Positions 46,650 through 55,801 of a stretch of 64,000 nucleotides of DNA are shown piece by piece. Positions within the stretch are counted from its first letter, which is position 1, and each line of letters starts with the position of its first letter. Both the position numbers and the translations under genes were made by a program. The notes under the pieces are model-generated. The model made no database searches. It was not told the origin of the DNA and saw nothing but the letters and a program-made list of their open reading frames with translations. Source of the DNA: Endomychus coccineus (lineage: Eukaryota > Arthropoda > Insecta > Coleoptera > Endomychidae); contig OY294068.1 in the NCBI GenBank assembly GCA_958510875.1, positions 178,715,411 to 178,779,410 on the forward strand, given 5' to 3'.

Positions 46650-47360
46650 ACTTTCTCTACACAAGAGGGAAACCTATAAAGTATAATGTTCGAAGAACAT
46701 CGTGTGAACCAGCAATGGAATGTTGGGAGAGGAGATAGGCATTAGTATTTTTCTTCAAGGTTTGGAGGTTATAGGCACAGGGGAAGACCTCAGTAGGTGA
46801 AGAGTTTCTCAACTCCGCTGTTCGATAAAAAAGTGAAGTTCTGTAGGAAGAGATTCGACAGGTCTCGAGTTTGACAGTGAAGTGGTTACTAGTTTGAGCT
46901 CTTCCAGTCTGCCTATCTGAAATCTCTCGTGGTGAAACAATAGACGAGATTTCCGATGAGCACCGACCATGCAAATATCTATAGAATATGGAGAGATCTC
47001 TCACCTTCCTACGATGTTCTAGAGAGGCCAATGAAGTCGTAACTGTACATCATCAATCAAACGAATAGCTCTCTTCTGGATAAAATCCAACAGCTTCAGC
47101 GTATGTTTAGGAGCCAAGCTCCAAACATGTGAACAGTTACTCCAGGGCAGGTCGAACCTGTGCTCTGTAAATCATGAGGAGCTGCTGGGATGTAAAGTGG
47201 CTCTTGGCACTGAATAGAATACCAAGTTTTTGTGAAGCGAAGCGGTTTCTACAATGGACCTGACATGATCGTCCCATGAGGGGGTGCTGTTGGTGGTAAT
47301 TCCGAGCATTGTTATGGAAGACTTCATAGGACTTATACTGTAAATCAATATACATGCACT
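46650..47360 (-). pseudogene. Jockey/CR1-type retrotransposon C-terminal third
   Basis: Minus strand from 47355: QLLMIYRAQVRPALE then CSHVWSLAPKHTLKLLDFIQ, FIQKRAIRLIDD and the long open frame at 47031-46657 (DLSIFYRYLHGRCSSEI, ETCRISSYRTSLFYRTAELR, SSPTEVFPCAYNLQTLKK). This run is the conserved thumb and C-terminus. Upstream, VRSIVETAS near 47265 belongs to the same thumb. One or two frame breaks only. Same family as 26350-26740. Confidence 0.75.
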
Positions 47361-47364
47361 ATTA

Positions 47365-48090
47365 TAGTTCTAAGGAAAAATTAACTTCAATTGAGCATAA
47401 TTATTCTACGAGAACTAACATTGCTGAAAGGGTAGTTACAAATAAGTGTAGTAAATACACTAGTCATGTTCAAAACAAAATTGAAACAATTCTTCTTGGA
47501 AAACGATACAAAAATCAAAGAGCTAGTAGATTTTAATAATTAAGGGACTTCTAATTCTACAATTTGTTTATACTATTTCATCAATAAAACATTGATTGTT
47601 TAACAATTTCATCGTTTTATCATTGTATATTTTAACTAAATTCACATTATTTTATCTGTATAAATACAAAAATAATTGAACATTATAACAATAATTAAAA
47701 ATTAAATAGATTTAATGAATAAAAAAAATAAAAATAAAGAGAAATTATTAAATTCCCATACACAGGATCTTAAATGATCCTAAATGGGTAATTTTGAACC
47801 ACTCACTTATATTTGGCTTTAATTGCGAACATTAATACAATACTTTTGAAAATAATGTAATTAGTTTTTATTTGTTAAATGTTAAAAAAACTGATCACAT
47901 AATTTATTTGAATTCAATTCAATATTAAAATATTATTGTAATCTGTCATAAATATTATATGTATCGATAGCAACGTAGAGTAATTAACATTGTATAATAT
48001 CAAGTATTGTAGATGTCATTCGTTTTCAATAAATATTCCTAAATATTTCTGAAAATACCTTACAGAACAATACTGGCCATAAATACCCTT
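47365..48090. other. AT-rich stretch between two parts of a retrotransposon
   Basis: No coding signal. It may be an insertion separating the RT fragment at 48.4 kb from the C-terminal third at 46.65 kb. Confidence 0.4.
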
Positions 48091-48369
48091 GATTAGGCTA
48101 ATATTAGTTGAGAGGGGTAGACTGAATAATTGTAAATAGACATGAAGGCATAGTAGGTAACAAGTATGATTACTTGTTTACTTATTTTCCTTGGAATTCT
48201 TTCCAAATTATGTACAATAAATACATAATTATCTGAAGTCCGGCCCTTTTCGACCATCTGTTTATTTGCTTGTTTATTGCCGAACTGTTGCATAGACAAT
48301 GGGTACTTCGAAAAACGTAAATTAAGTCCGGAAAAAAAATTAGTTGTACCTGACATCATAATATCAGGG

Positions 48370-48645
48370 ATTGTGGGATCCGCCTACCTGGAGAAGAGGC
48401 GAGCTTGAGTTTCGGTTGCATTAAACTCTACTTGATTATTAGATCATCATTTCAAAATCGTTTTCGCTCCTCTGGCTTCAATGAATGATATGGAGTCTCT
48501 AGATGAGAAAACGCTATGAAGTGTACCATCGCTTGCAAAGCTGTGGACGGGACAGGTGGCCACTTCCAGCAGATCGTTGACTGATCCCTGTGGAACACCA
48601 GCGTTGATAGTCATTGTATCGGAGGATACTCCGTCAAGCCCTGTA
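48370..48645 (-). pseudogene. Non-LTR reverse transcriptase fragment (motif B to YADD)
   Basis: Minus strand near 48620: SSDTMTINAGVPQGSV, where motif B GVPQGSVLGP is expected, followed after a deletion by NDLLEVATCPVHSFASDGTL, where FADD(GT) is changed to FASDGT. Then VFSSRDSISFIEARG. The order suits the upstream part of the element at 46.65-47.36 kb, which lies downstream on the same strand. Confidence 0.6.
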
Positions 48646-48649
48646 TGGA

Positions 48650-49086
48650 ACTGTATGGGAATGGACTAATCATATCGTAAAAGGCGAAAAAAAAGAATAA
48701 TCATCGGTGGTAGATATTTTCGTTATCGCCCGGTGAAACACCACCACATCTACAAAGGTGATGTTAAATGGACAACTCTCATCTTTCAGTCTTTGGTTGA
48801 AACTTCCGGTCTCACCCTCATGCCTATTTTCCTGTCTCCCTACCCAAACTAAAATAAAATCCAGGTTTTGCGAGAAAACACTGAAGACGAATCTTCCTGG
48901 AGTTATACACTTTGGAAGATAAGTACCACTTCTTTCAGATTGTCGTGCGAGGGGTGCTCGAGTTACAACATTGAGAAATATAAACTTAAATATTAACGTC
49001 TTTAACATGCGAGGTCCGAGTAAAAACTTAAACGTTGTTCATTATCACCTACAAACGCGGGTTAACGTATTCACCAGAAGGAGATA
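48650..49086. other. Unassigned
   Basis: A 112-codon minus frame (49008-48670) has no recognisable domain. It may be an older RT relic. Confidence 0.35.
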
Positions 49087-49088
49087 TA

Positions 49089-50279
49089 GGAGAGCAAGGT
49101 CGGAAGTTCCTAAAAATAGAACAGATGGCGCCACAATTGAAAATCCCAAGAGGCATTTCTGATGTACCATCTTTAACTAGAACACATTGAAATTTTCAGA
49201 CTAATACGTTATTCAGTTCTGTTTTGACACCCATCGAAAACAAGCAACCTTTCTGTAAACATGGAAAAAGTGAATTCCATGTCTTGATTAAACATAATTT
49301 TTTGCGTGGAAAAACATTACACAAACCAAAGGATCGCTTGTTAAACATCATGTGGACTCTTCACCATCGATTGGAAAGATTCACAAGTGACTTACTGATT
49401 TTCGTTGTGATAGTGTGACCATAAAGGACGTCGAACGTTCTGGTCGTCCAGTTGAGTTAACAAGACCAGAAATCGTCGATAAAATCCATGGTATGATTTT
49501 GGATGATCGGGGAGTTGAAGTGCACGAGATTGCTGGAGCTATGGGCATCTCAACCGAACGGGTACGGAACATTTTGCATAAATTTTCGAATATGAGAAAG
49601 ATAACTGCCAGATGGGTGCCGCATTTTTTCTCTGTTGACAATAAGCGCGATCGTGTGACAACTTCAAAGGAGTGTTAAGCGATGTTCGAGCGCGATAAAA
49701 AAAAAATTTGCGCCGTTCGATAACCGTGCACGAAACATGAATCCATCACAACACAGCAGATACCAAAGAACCGTCCAAATAGTGGACTTGTTCTGACGAA
49801 TCCAAGCCGAAAAAGGCCACAGTGGGTTTATCGGCCAACAAAGTCGTGGCGACAGTTTTGTGGGATGCACACAGGATCATGTAGAGCTGTTGGATCGATT
49901 GGACGCCGATTTGAAGCGTAAGCGGCCGCATTTGGCAAAGAAAAAAGTGCTCTTCCACCAGGACAACATACCAGCGCACAGGTCCGCAGTCGCAATGGCA
50001 AAATTGCATGAATTCTACTACGAATTGATTCGTCATCTTCCATAATCTCCAGATTCGGCTTGTGGAAATGGCTCGGCGGAATGAAATTTGGCTTCAATGA
50101 TGAGGGCATCCCTGTTTTGAAGGATTTCCGAAATTCTTGTATTTGAAAGGGATCGAAAATTCATAAAAACGTTGGGCAAAGTGTATCGGGCTATAGAGAG
50201 ATTATGTTGAGAAATGAAATAAGTTTTGAGCAAATAAATAATTTCTTGTTTCGTTTTGCAGGGACTGTTCACCTTGTCC
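49089..50279 (+). mobile_element. Full-length mariner (DD34D) element, inactive
   Basis: The left end GGAGAGCAAGGTCGGAAGTT and the right end complement GGACAAGGTGAACAGTCC form imperfect TIRs. TA lies at 49087-49088 and 50280-50281. Length 1,191 bp, close to the usual mariner size. Confidence 0.8.
49262..50175 (+). pseudogene. mariner transposase, multiple lesions
   Basis: Domains in order: KSEFHVLIKHNFLRGKT; then after a frameshift DVERSGRPVELTRPEIVDKI; ISTERVRNILHKFSNMRK; RWVPHFFSVDNKRDRVTTSK. The first catalytic region appears as TVHET with a stop, where family members have TMDETW, so the Asp is His. VLFHQDNIPAHRS near 49950 keeps the second Asp. The third (SPDLAP in relatives) reads SPDSA. 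At least five frame breaks. Family members cut and paste at TA. No nuclear localisation judgement is possible. Confidence 0.8.
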
Positions 50280-50284
50280 TAGCT

Positions 50285-50705
50285 ACGAACTACACACTCG
50301 TTTCAGTATCAAAGGAGGTATCTGTCTCTATTCCAGGAATGATCTCTCCTATCATGGATAGAAGATTCTAGAACCACAAGAATTTGTTGTAATATGGTTC
50401 AAAGTTTGATAACCAAAAAAATACAAAATTGCTCCGTTGGCTCTGTTTATCACCAAACGAACCTGTTCATGATGATCTCTTTCATTTTCTTTCTCTGAAC
50501 CTTGGTCTCATTCAGTAAATGCAGATGGACTTATCATCATGCAAAGATTTCAGTCTTCACAAACCGCTAGGCTCAAATTATCTAACAAGATGGATGACGC
50601 TATTTTAGAAAATGTTATTTAATAATATGGGAATGAAGCTAATTTGTTTCTTCAGTTTCTGAAATATGAATGTTTTCTTGCTGCTTGCTTGGATTGTTCT
50701 GACAC
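50285..50705. other. Unassigned
   Basis: No recognised feature. Confidence 0.5.
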
Positions 50706-50839
50706 TTTTTGAAGTGAAAACTTCTTATGGCGCGTTGGGCACTTTTGTGGGAGAGCATTTTCAGCCGTTCTCGCGACGGATGAGATTTTACACAGATATA
50801 CTTCGCGTGTATTCTTATAATATATGTATACTATACGCG

Positions 50840-50987
50840 CTCTTTGCATGGGCATTCGTTCGTGCTCTCGCGACAGACGAGATTACATACCTATGTATAC
50901 TCAGAGTGTATAGGTATGCGAGAGCGCTGCATGCTATACGCAGTCTTTGCATGGGCTTTCGTTCGTGCCCTCGCGACAGACGAGATT
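50840..50987 (+). repeat. 45-bp direct repeat in Helentron 5' region
   Basis: CTTTGCATGGGC(A/T)TTCGTTCGTGC(T/C)CTCGCGACAGACGAGATT occurs at about 50841 and again at about 50943, 102 bp apart. Confidence 0.85.
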
Positions 50988-51432
50988 GAGAGTTTTTTAT
51001 ATTTATTTTATAAATGAATATTAAACGAAAATTTATTTATTTAAATATTTCATTTGACTTGTGTTGCTGCTATGGTATTGTGTTAAAAAAACAAATCTAA
51101 AGTGTAAATAGAATTAATAAAAACATTGTTGTAGTGCTTTTGTATACTATAGTGTTACTATATTTTGTATACATTATTACAACTGCTGCTCGTCATCACG
51201 TAAGTAAATTATTATTTTATTTGGTAAATTTTGTTACGTACATGATACGTACATAAACAAATGCAACACGTTATTAAATAAAATTATCTAAAAAAAGAGA
51301 AACAAGTGGGGTATATATATATATATATGTTTACAATAGCGTACAATACTATTAGTATACGCATAGGTATATATCAGCTGTCTCTTTCTTCGGCTAGGGA
51401 GACAACTTCCTGTTTTACCAACAGTTACATTA

Positions 51433-51771
51433 CAAGAATACAAGTTTGATCATTATCCTATGATTTTGAGTGGAGATTTCAACAAAAACTTTGCAGATGT
51501 CAAAAATCAATCATTAATTGAATTTTTATATGAAGAATTTGATTTAACGATGTCCAATGATCGCAATCTTAGCACAACAAAATACAAAATTACTATTGAT
51601 GCAGTATTCACAAGATATATAAATAGATTTAAATCAAAATTGTTCATTTCATACTTTAGTTACCATAGACCTATTGTTTCAGTTTTAGAATTTGATGAAA
51701 ATCCTGATAATAATGATGAAAATGCTGATAATGATGATGTAAGAGTTGTTGAAATTATGGATGAGAATTGA
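51433..51771 (+). pseudogene. Helentron endonuclease domain, C-terminal part
   Basis: Open to TGA at 51769. MILSGDFNKNF carries the catalytic Asp/Asn. TTKYKITIDAVFTRY and FISYFSYHRPIVSVLEF follow, with the catalytic His intact, and then an acidic Asn/Asp/Glu tail. The N-terminal half of the domain is missing, so it cannot be active. Better preserved at its end than the copy at 9354-10211. Confidence 0.75.
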
Positions 51772-51996
51772 TAAATTTTGTATTTACTATTTACTAATAT
51801 TTACTCATTTAAATAAAACCACTTCCTTCGAATATAGTTTCTATATTATTATACTTCATGTCTATTCAAAAAGTGCCCACATTGCTTTGATAAACTTGAT
51901 TTTTTATGAACAATTTCTCATGTCGCGAACGCACCTAAAAATGCTCACCCAAAAAAGTGCCCAACGCGCCATAAGTTCAAGTTTTCACTTCTGCCT

Positions 51997-52011
51997 GCAC
52001 TCCCGGAGTGC
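51997..52011 (+). other. Helentron 3' terminal hairpin
   Basis: GCACTCCCGGAGTGC, a perfect 6-bp stem with a 3-nt loop, just after the subterminal repeat and before a T-run. Equivalent to 10475-10491. Confidence 0.7.
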
Positions 52012-52034
52012 GCTGACTTTTTTTTTGCTACAGT

Positions 52035-52834
52035 TTGAGCTGGATAAAACTGCGAAATATCTAACATACCGTTTTTCATTTTAGAAGTTGGAAAATTGAA
52101 CATACGTATTTAAATATCATTTTAAATAGTTTTTTTCGAGATTTCTGTCAATCGCATCAAAATAGGAGCTATTTCGTCAACAAAACCTATCTCTTTAAGC
52201 AAATATTTTTGGTCTGCGAATTTCCCATTCATAATTTTTAGGATGTTGAAAAATAGAAAATTTTCGCTTGCGGCGCATTTTTTTATTTATGCGCACCCCC
52301 ATACCAATGTGTCACCAACCGCCACTGTTAGAATTCACAACTTTCGATTATCTTAAATTGAATAGTTTGCTGCACGCGCTTGGAATGAATGGATTTTACT
52401 TTCGACTGAAAATATTGCGTTATCTTCATGTATTCGGTTACTTCTGCATGATGTCAGCTTTACATATTTTATTAGTCGTCAACTTAGGCAGCTAAAAACG
52501 TGACGAATAACGAACGAGCGAAATGGCTACAAGGAGAAATTTTATATCACGGGAAATTCGTAAGCTTCCGTTCCCTCATCTTGATCGGAGATGCCTGACA
52601 AGTATTAATGTTTGTGCGCTAGTTTTGCATATATCTGGAAGTGCTTGTCTCCATTATTAAATGATTGTTTTCTTCTCAAAATATGACAAGCTTGTGTGCT
52701 GCACACCGGTTAATGGTTGGAATTGGACAGTCAGAACTTCCTGAATCAACTATAGTCCCCCTTCGAGGAGAGCAGTGACTCGCAGGTTGAATTACTGAAA
52801 CGTTCTTATTTCTTTACAGTGGCGATTGGAGTGA
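52035..52834. other. Unassigned
   Basis: A 75-codon plus frame at 52268-52495 has no recognised motif. Nothing else seen. Confidence 0.45.
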
Positions 52835-52954
52835 GTATTATACAAAATTCAAGAGATAATATGTAGATCTGCTCAAAATTTTGTAATTCTTGAGGTGAAT
52901 ACAGGAAGATGTGTAAACTACCGTAATCTGGGGCAACATGGTCACCTTTTTTAG

Positions 52955-53805
52955 AGTTTATACGAAATTGTGCCCAATTAGGCAAAGAAATCTTAAAAAC
53001 TTGTTTATTACCCAGAATATTTCTCAGTCAGTTCTATTGAAATATATAAGAGCCGGGATGCTGTCTTTGAATGAGCTCTGTCAGAGTAATTACCAACCAC
53101 CGTAATACTCTAACCTACACTCCTCTATTCAAAACGATTGAAATTTAGATGAATATGCGTAAATAGTTGATCTATAGCGGAGCTTCGAATCGCATTGGGC
53201 TCATTGATGATCTACGATCCTCTCAGAGGTTTATATTTACAAAAATATAAAACTCTGACGTGACCAAATTGGTGTAAACACGCTAGGCTAGGCATCCGAA
53301 TGTGGGTTCAAATCCGGCCTATGGTTCAATGTTTTACGTTCATTCATCTTTATAATTCTGTGTTAAATTATCTAAACTATCTTCGTAATTCTATAATTTA
53401 ATTGTATATCTCTTAATGTACTTACACGAAATTTTGGCCAATAAGGCAAACGAACCTCAAACTTGTTTATACTCACCCAGAACATTTTTCAGTCAGTTCT
53501 ATTAAAATATATAAGAACCGGCATGCTGTCATTGAATGAGTACTATCAGAATAATTGCCAATCATAGTAATACTCATAACCTACACTCCTCAATTCAAAA
53601 CGATTGAACTTTAGATGAATGTTCGTGAATAGTTGATCTATCTCGGAGCATCGAATCGCATTATGTTCATCAATGATCTACTATCCTTTCAGAGGTTTAT
53701 ATTTACAAAAATATAAGACTCTGATGGGACCTAAGGAATGTGGGTTCCAATCTCGCCTATGGTTCAATGTTTTACGTTTATTCATCTTCATGATCCTATG
53801 TTCAA
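52955..53805 (+). repeat. Two tandem subunits of about 485 bp
   Basis: 52955-53340 and 53440-53805 share TCAGTCAGTTCTATT, CCTACACTCCTC, TTCAAAACGATTGAA, GAGGTTTATATTTACAAAAA and CCTATGGTTCAATGTTTTAC, at perhaps 85-90 percent. Confidence 0.8.
53258..53328 (+). other. tRNA-like (pol III A/B box) segment in subunit A
   Basis: GGTTCAAATCC at 53305-53315 fits the B-box consensus, and TGACCAAATTGG at 53260 resembles an A box 45 nt upstream. The T stem pairs only in part and no acceptor stem is evident. Best read as a tRNA-derived SINE head or tRNA relic. Subunit B has GGTTCCAATCTC and lacks the A box. Confidence 0.3.
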
Positions 53806-54066
53806 TTATCTATGTTACTTTCGTGTACTCACAACTTAGTCACGTTTGAGAATTTCAATGAATAAATTATTGTACGACCATGTTAACCCGTATCTGCTTG
53901 AAAAAAATTATTAATCCCGCAGATATATTTTTTCTTTGATTATTTCATAAATACTGAATTTATTAGATGTTAAATTCAGAATAATACCGAAAAACTCTCG
54001 AAAATTAGTTCTTTATTGTACAAAATAATAAATGTATACAGAAACAACATAAAAATGAAAAAGAAA

Positions 54067-54345
54067 CTATAAAAAATTATCTAAGCATCTTAAACATAAA
54101 AGAAAGCTCCAATCTTCTTCTTCTTCTTCCGAATCATAACATAATTCGCACGTGAAATAAGAGTCTTTACTTCCATTGTTGCGAAGGCCATAGATCCATT
54201 TCAGGTACTGAACATATTTAATCCACTCTAGTCCGCCGATAAAGTCTGTCCAGTTACAACACGTTGCATTTGTTTCACTTTTCTTTTGTCTTTCTCTTTT
54301 TTCTCTAGGATGAATTGAGAAAGCTTTCTGTTTTCTTTTTTCTTA
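54067..54345 (-). CDS. Unknown gene-like segment, C-terminal exon, copy 1
   Basis: A minus-strand frame open from about 54345 to TAG at 54067-54069. It begins with a Lys/Glu/Arg-rich stretch, then CCNWTDFIGGLEWIKYVQYL, KWIYGLRNNGSKDSYF, TCELCYDSEEEEDWSFLLCL and RCLDNFL. Two CxxC pairs 16 residues apart suggest a small zinc ribbon. AATAAA lies about 50 nt past the stop (complement at 54012-54017), as for a real 3' end. A competing frame covers 54410-54228 (MKSPTTKSLELQD to GQTLSAD). I do not recognise the family. It could be a host gene or a domesticated or unknown TE gene. The coding-like composition and 3' signal are the support. Confidence 0.4.
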
Positions 54346-54424
54346 CCGATTATACCAAAAGATCCTATGGTATCTTGTAGTTCTAAGGATTTAGTTGTGG
54401 GAGACTTCATGGTATCATAAACGT

Positions 54425-54679
54425 TTACAGTGACAGTTTCGATAGCTTCATCTCATACGTCTCTAGAAAAAACTTCATTAGCTTCATGTATGGAGAAGGA
54501 AACTTTTTCCTTCGTTTTTTTCTTGGATTTTCCTCACTACCAATTCCTCTGTGTTCGCTTAAAAGAGCAATTAATGGATGATCAAGAGACCTGCCAATGC
54601 TGGTTTGATCGTCTGGTATAAATCCATCTGGAATCCTCTTCACAACCAGGTGATGATTAGCTATCGCGCCCCAAAACAC
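54425..54679 (-). pseudogene. Unknown gene-like segment, middle exon, copy 1
   Basis: Minus-strand frame with KRIPDGFIPDDQTSIGRSL, DHPLIALLSEHRGIG and a basic KKRRKKFPSP run, then LKFFLETYE-like sequence before TAA at 54425. One base appears to be missing near 54450. In the other frame DEAIETVTVNVYDTMKSPTT continues naturally, so a shared one-base deletion (also in copy 2) probably disabled the gene before the duplication. Upstream, frames at 54967-54773 and 55292-55005 may belong to it. No family recognised. Confidence 0.35.
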
Positions 54680-54772
54680 TACAGTTCCTACTTATAAAGC
54701 ATCTCAAACATAGTCCAGATAGATTCAGGAACGCTACAAACTTATATTTTCATTAAAATCAGTAAACTAAAT

Positions 54773-54967
54773 CTAGCCTATTACAATAATTCTCTTATAC
54801 AACTTCTGGTGAGGTAAATAGAAATTTAAATCTAGCTGGGTATCATCACAGAGAACAATGGTGATATTACGCATGTTCTGTGTGATCATTACTTGACATT
54901 CAACATGAATGCATATTAAATGTACATGGAGGTAAATAGGACAGCCATTTCGATAGTTATTTCTCAT
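54773..54967 (-). other. Open frame upstream of the unknown gene, copy 1
   Basis: 64 codons (MRNNYRNGCPIYLHVHLICI then HVECQVMITQNMRNI, DDTQLDLNFYLPHQKLYK). Identical in copy 2 at 58181-57987. It may be an exon of the same locus or chance; no motif recognised. Confidence 0.25.
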
Positions 54968-55004
54968 TTCAATTAAGCGGTTTTCAATTATTTTGAGTTT
55001 ATTG

Positions 55005-55355
55005 TCAATGTGCTCTCAGCTTCGAAATGTAATTTGAACCAAATAATTTGTTGTCGCAATACAATTTGTTTGTAATTAAACATCCAAAAGTTTTGTTACA
55101 TGTGACCTGGTATGGCAGATAAAATGCATGCATAGCTGCTATTAGTGCATTCATCGCTAGTAGAAATAAAACAAATTGTTTCAATGTTTCAAACTGAATT
55201 TTTTGCAATTTGCCTCCATTTTGATTTTCTAATAGACCCATTAACGAACGCAACGTCATCACTTGCCGTGTCTTAATATCCAAAAAAAGCACGGAACTTT
55301 TTACATTTTTAGGATGGCGAGCTTGATGCGGAATTATCTTGTCATCATTATGTCA
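55005..55355 (-). other. Open frame with a hydrophobic segment, spanning the copy-1-specific block
   Basis: Open from about 55355 to the stop near 55005: HQARHPKNVKSSVLFLDIKT, SLMGLLENQNGGKLQKIQ, FVLFLLAMNALIAAMHAFYL, then CNKTFGCLITNKLYCDN. One possible membrane segment. Copy 2 retains only the part after FETLKQ, because the block 55201-55803 is missing there. Confidence 0.25.
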
Positions 55356-55549
55356 GTTTAAATGACAGTGTCGAGCATCAACAACTCAAGAAGAGAAAGT
55401 CATCGACGTGTCCAGTGGAAGAATTGATTTCAGCTAATACACAATATGGTTTAGATATTTGTACTAATAGTCGTTTTCTAGTGTTATTGCTCTTTCCAGT
55501 AGAGACGAAACTAAAATTACGGAAACAAAAGCGATCACAGAACCACTGA
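55313..55549 (+). other. 79-codon plus-strand frame preceded by a splice-acceptor-like site
   Basis: TTTACATTTTTAG immediately precedes a frame reading DGELDAELSCHHYVSLND, SVEHQQLKKRKSSTCPVEEL and ISANTQYGLDICTNSR, to TGA at 55547. The polypyrimidine-AG and the protein-like composition could mark a terminal exon of a captured gene. No family recognised; overlaps an antisense open frame. Confidence 0.25.
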
Positions 55550-55660
55550 ATCAAATTTTGACTTTCAAAATTAAGATGTTACCAACCACCATAAAAATCC
55601 CTAAATGGACTAAATTAAACATTTTTGTTTAAAAACGGCATAAAAAGGGCAAATTACAAA

Positions 55661-55801
55661 AAATAGTATAAACAACTCGTTTCCTAAGACCTTGAAGCAC
55701 TCATTCTTTAAAAGAACTCGTGGCTTCGCCACTCGTTTTTTAAACTTGAATTCGTGCTTTAAGACGAGTCTTAGGAAACTCGTTCTTTAATATACTATTT
55801 T
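55661..55801. repeat. Palindromic MITE-like hairpin
   Basis: AATAGTATAAACAACTCGTT then TCCTAAGAC on the left pairs with GTCTTAGGAAACTCGTT then the TATACTATT end on the right, around a central CGTGGCTTCGCCACTCG. About 140 bp, at the right edge of the copy-1-specific block. Confidence 0.75.

Larger units (their letters stand above)
50709..52030 (+). mobile_element. Second Helentron-type element, internally deleted
   Basis: Left arm 50709-50782 and right arm 51921-51995 are reverse complements around CTTATGGCGCGTTGGGCAC. The right arm is followed by a perfect hairpin (51997-52011) and a T-run at 52018-52027. The interior has a 5' region with a 45-bp direct repeat (50840-50885, 50942-50987) and the endonuclease tail at 51.43-51.77 kb. 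The layout equals the 8.85-10.5 kb element, though the arm sequences differ. The Rep and helicase are gone. Confidence 0.7.

Noticed and set aside
48670..49008. 112-codon minus-strand frame
   Set aside because: Long but no recognisable domain, and it abuts decayed retroelement sequence.
53258..53328. Functional tRNA gene
   Set aside because: B box is good but no acceptor stem or anticodon arm folds; kept only as a low-confidence tRNA-like segment.
54430..54621. Plus-strand 63-codon frames, conserved in both duplicates (54430 and 57644)
   Set aside because: They are antisense to the better supported minus-strand frame; conservation reflects recent duplication, not selection.
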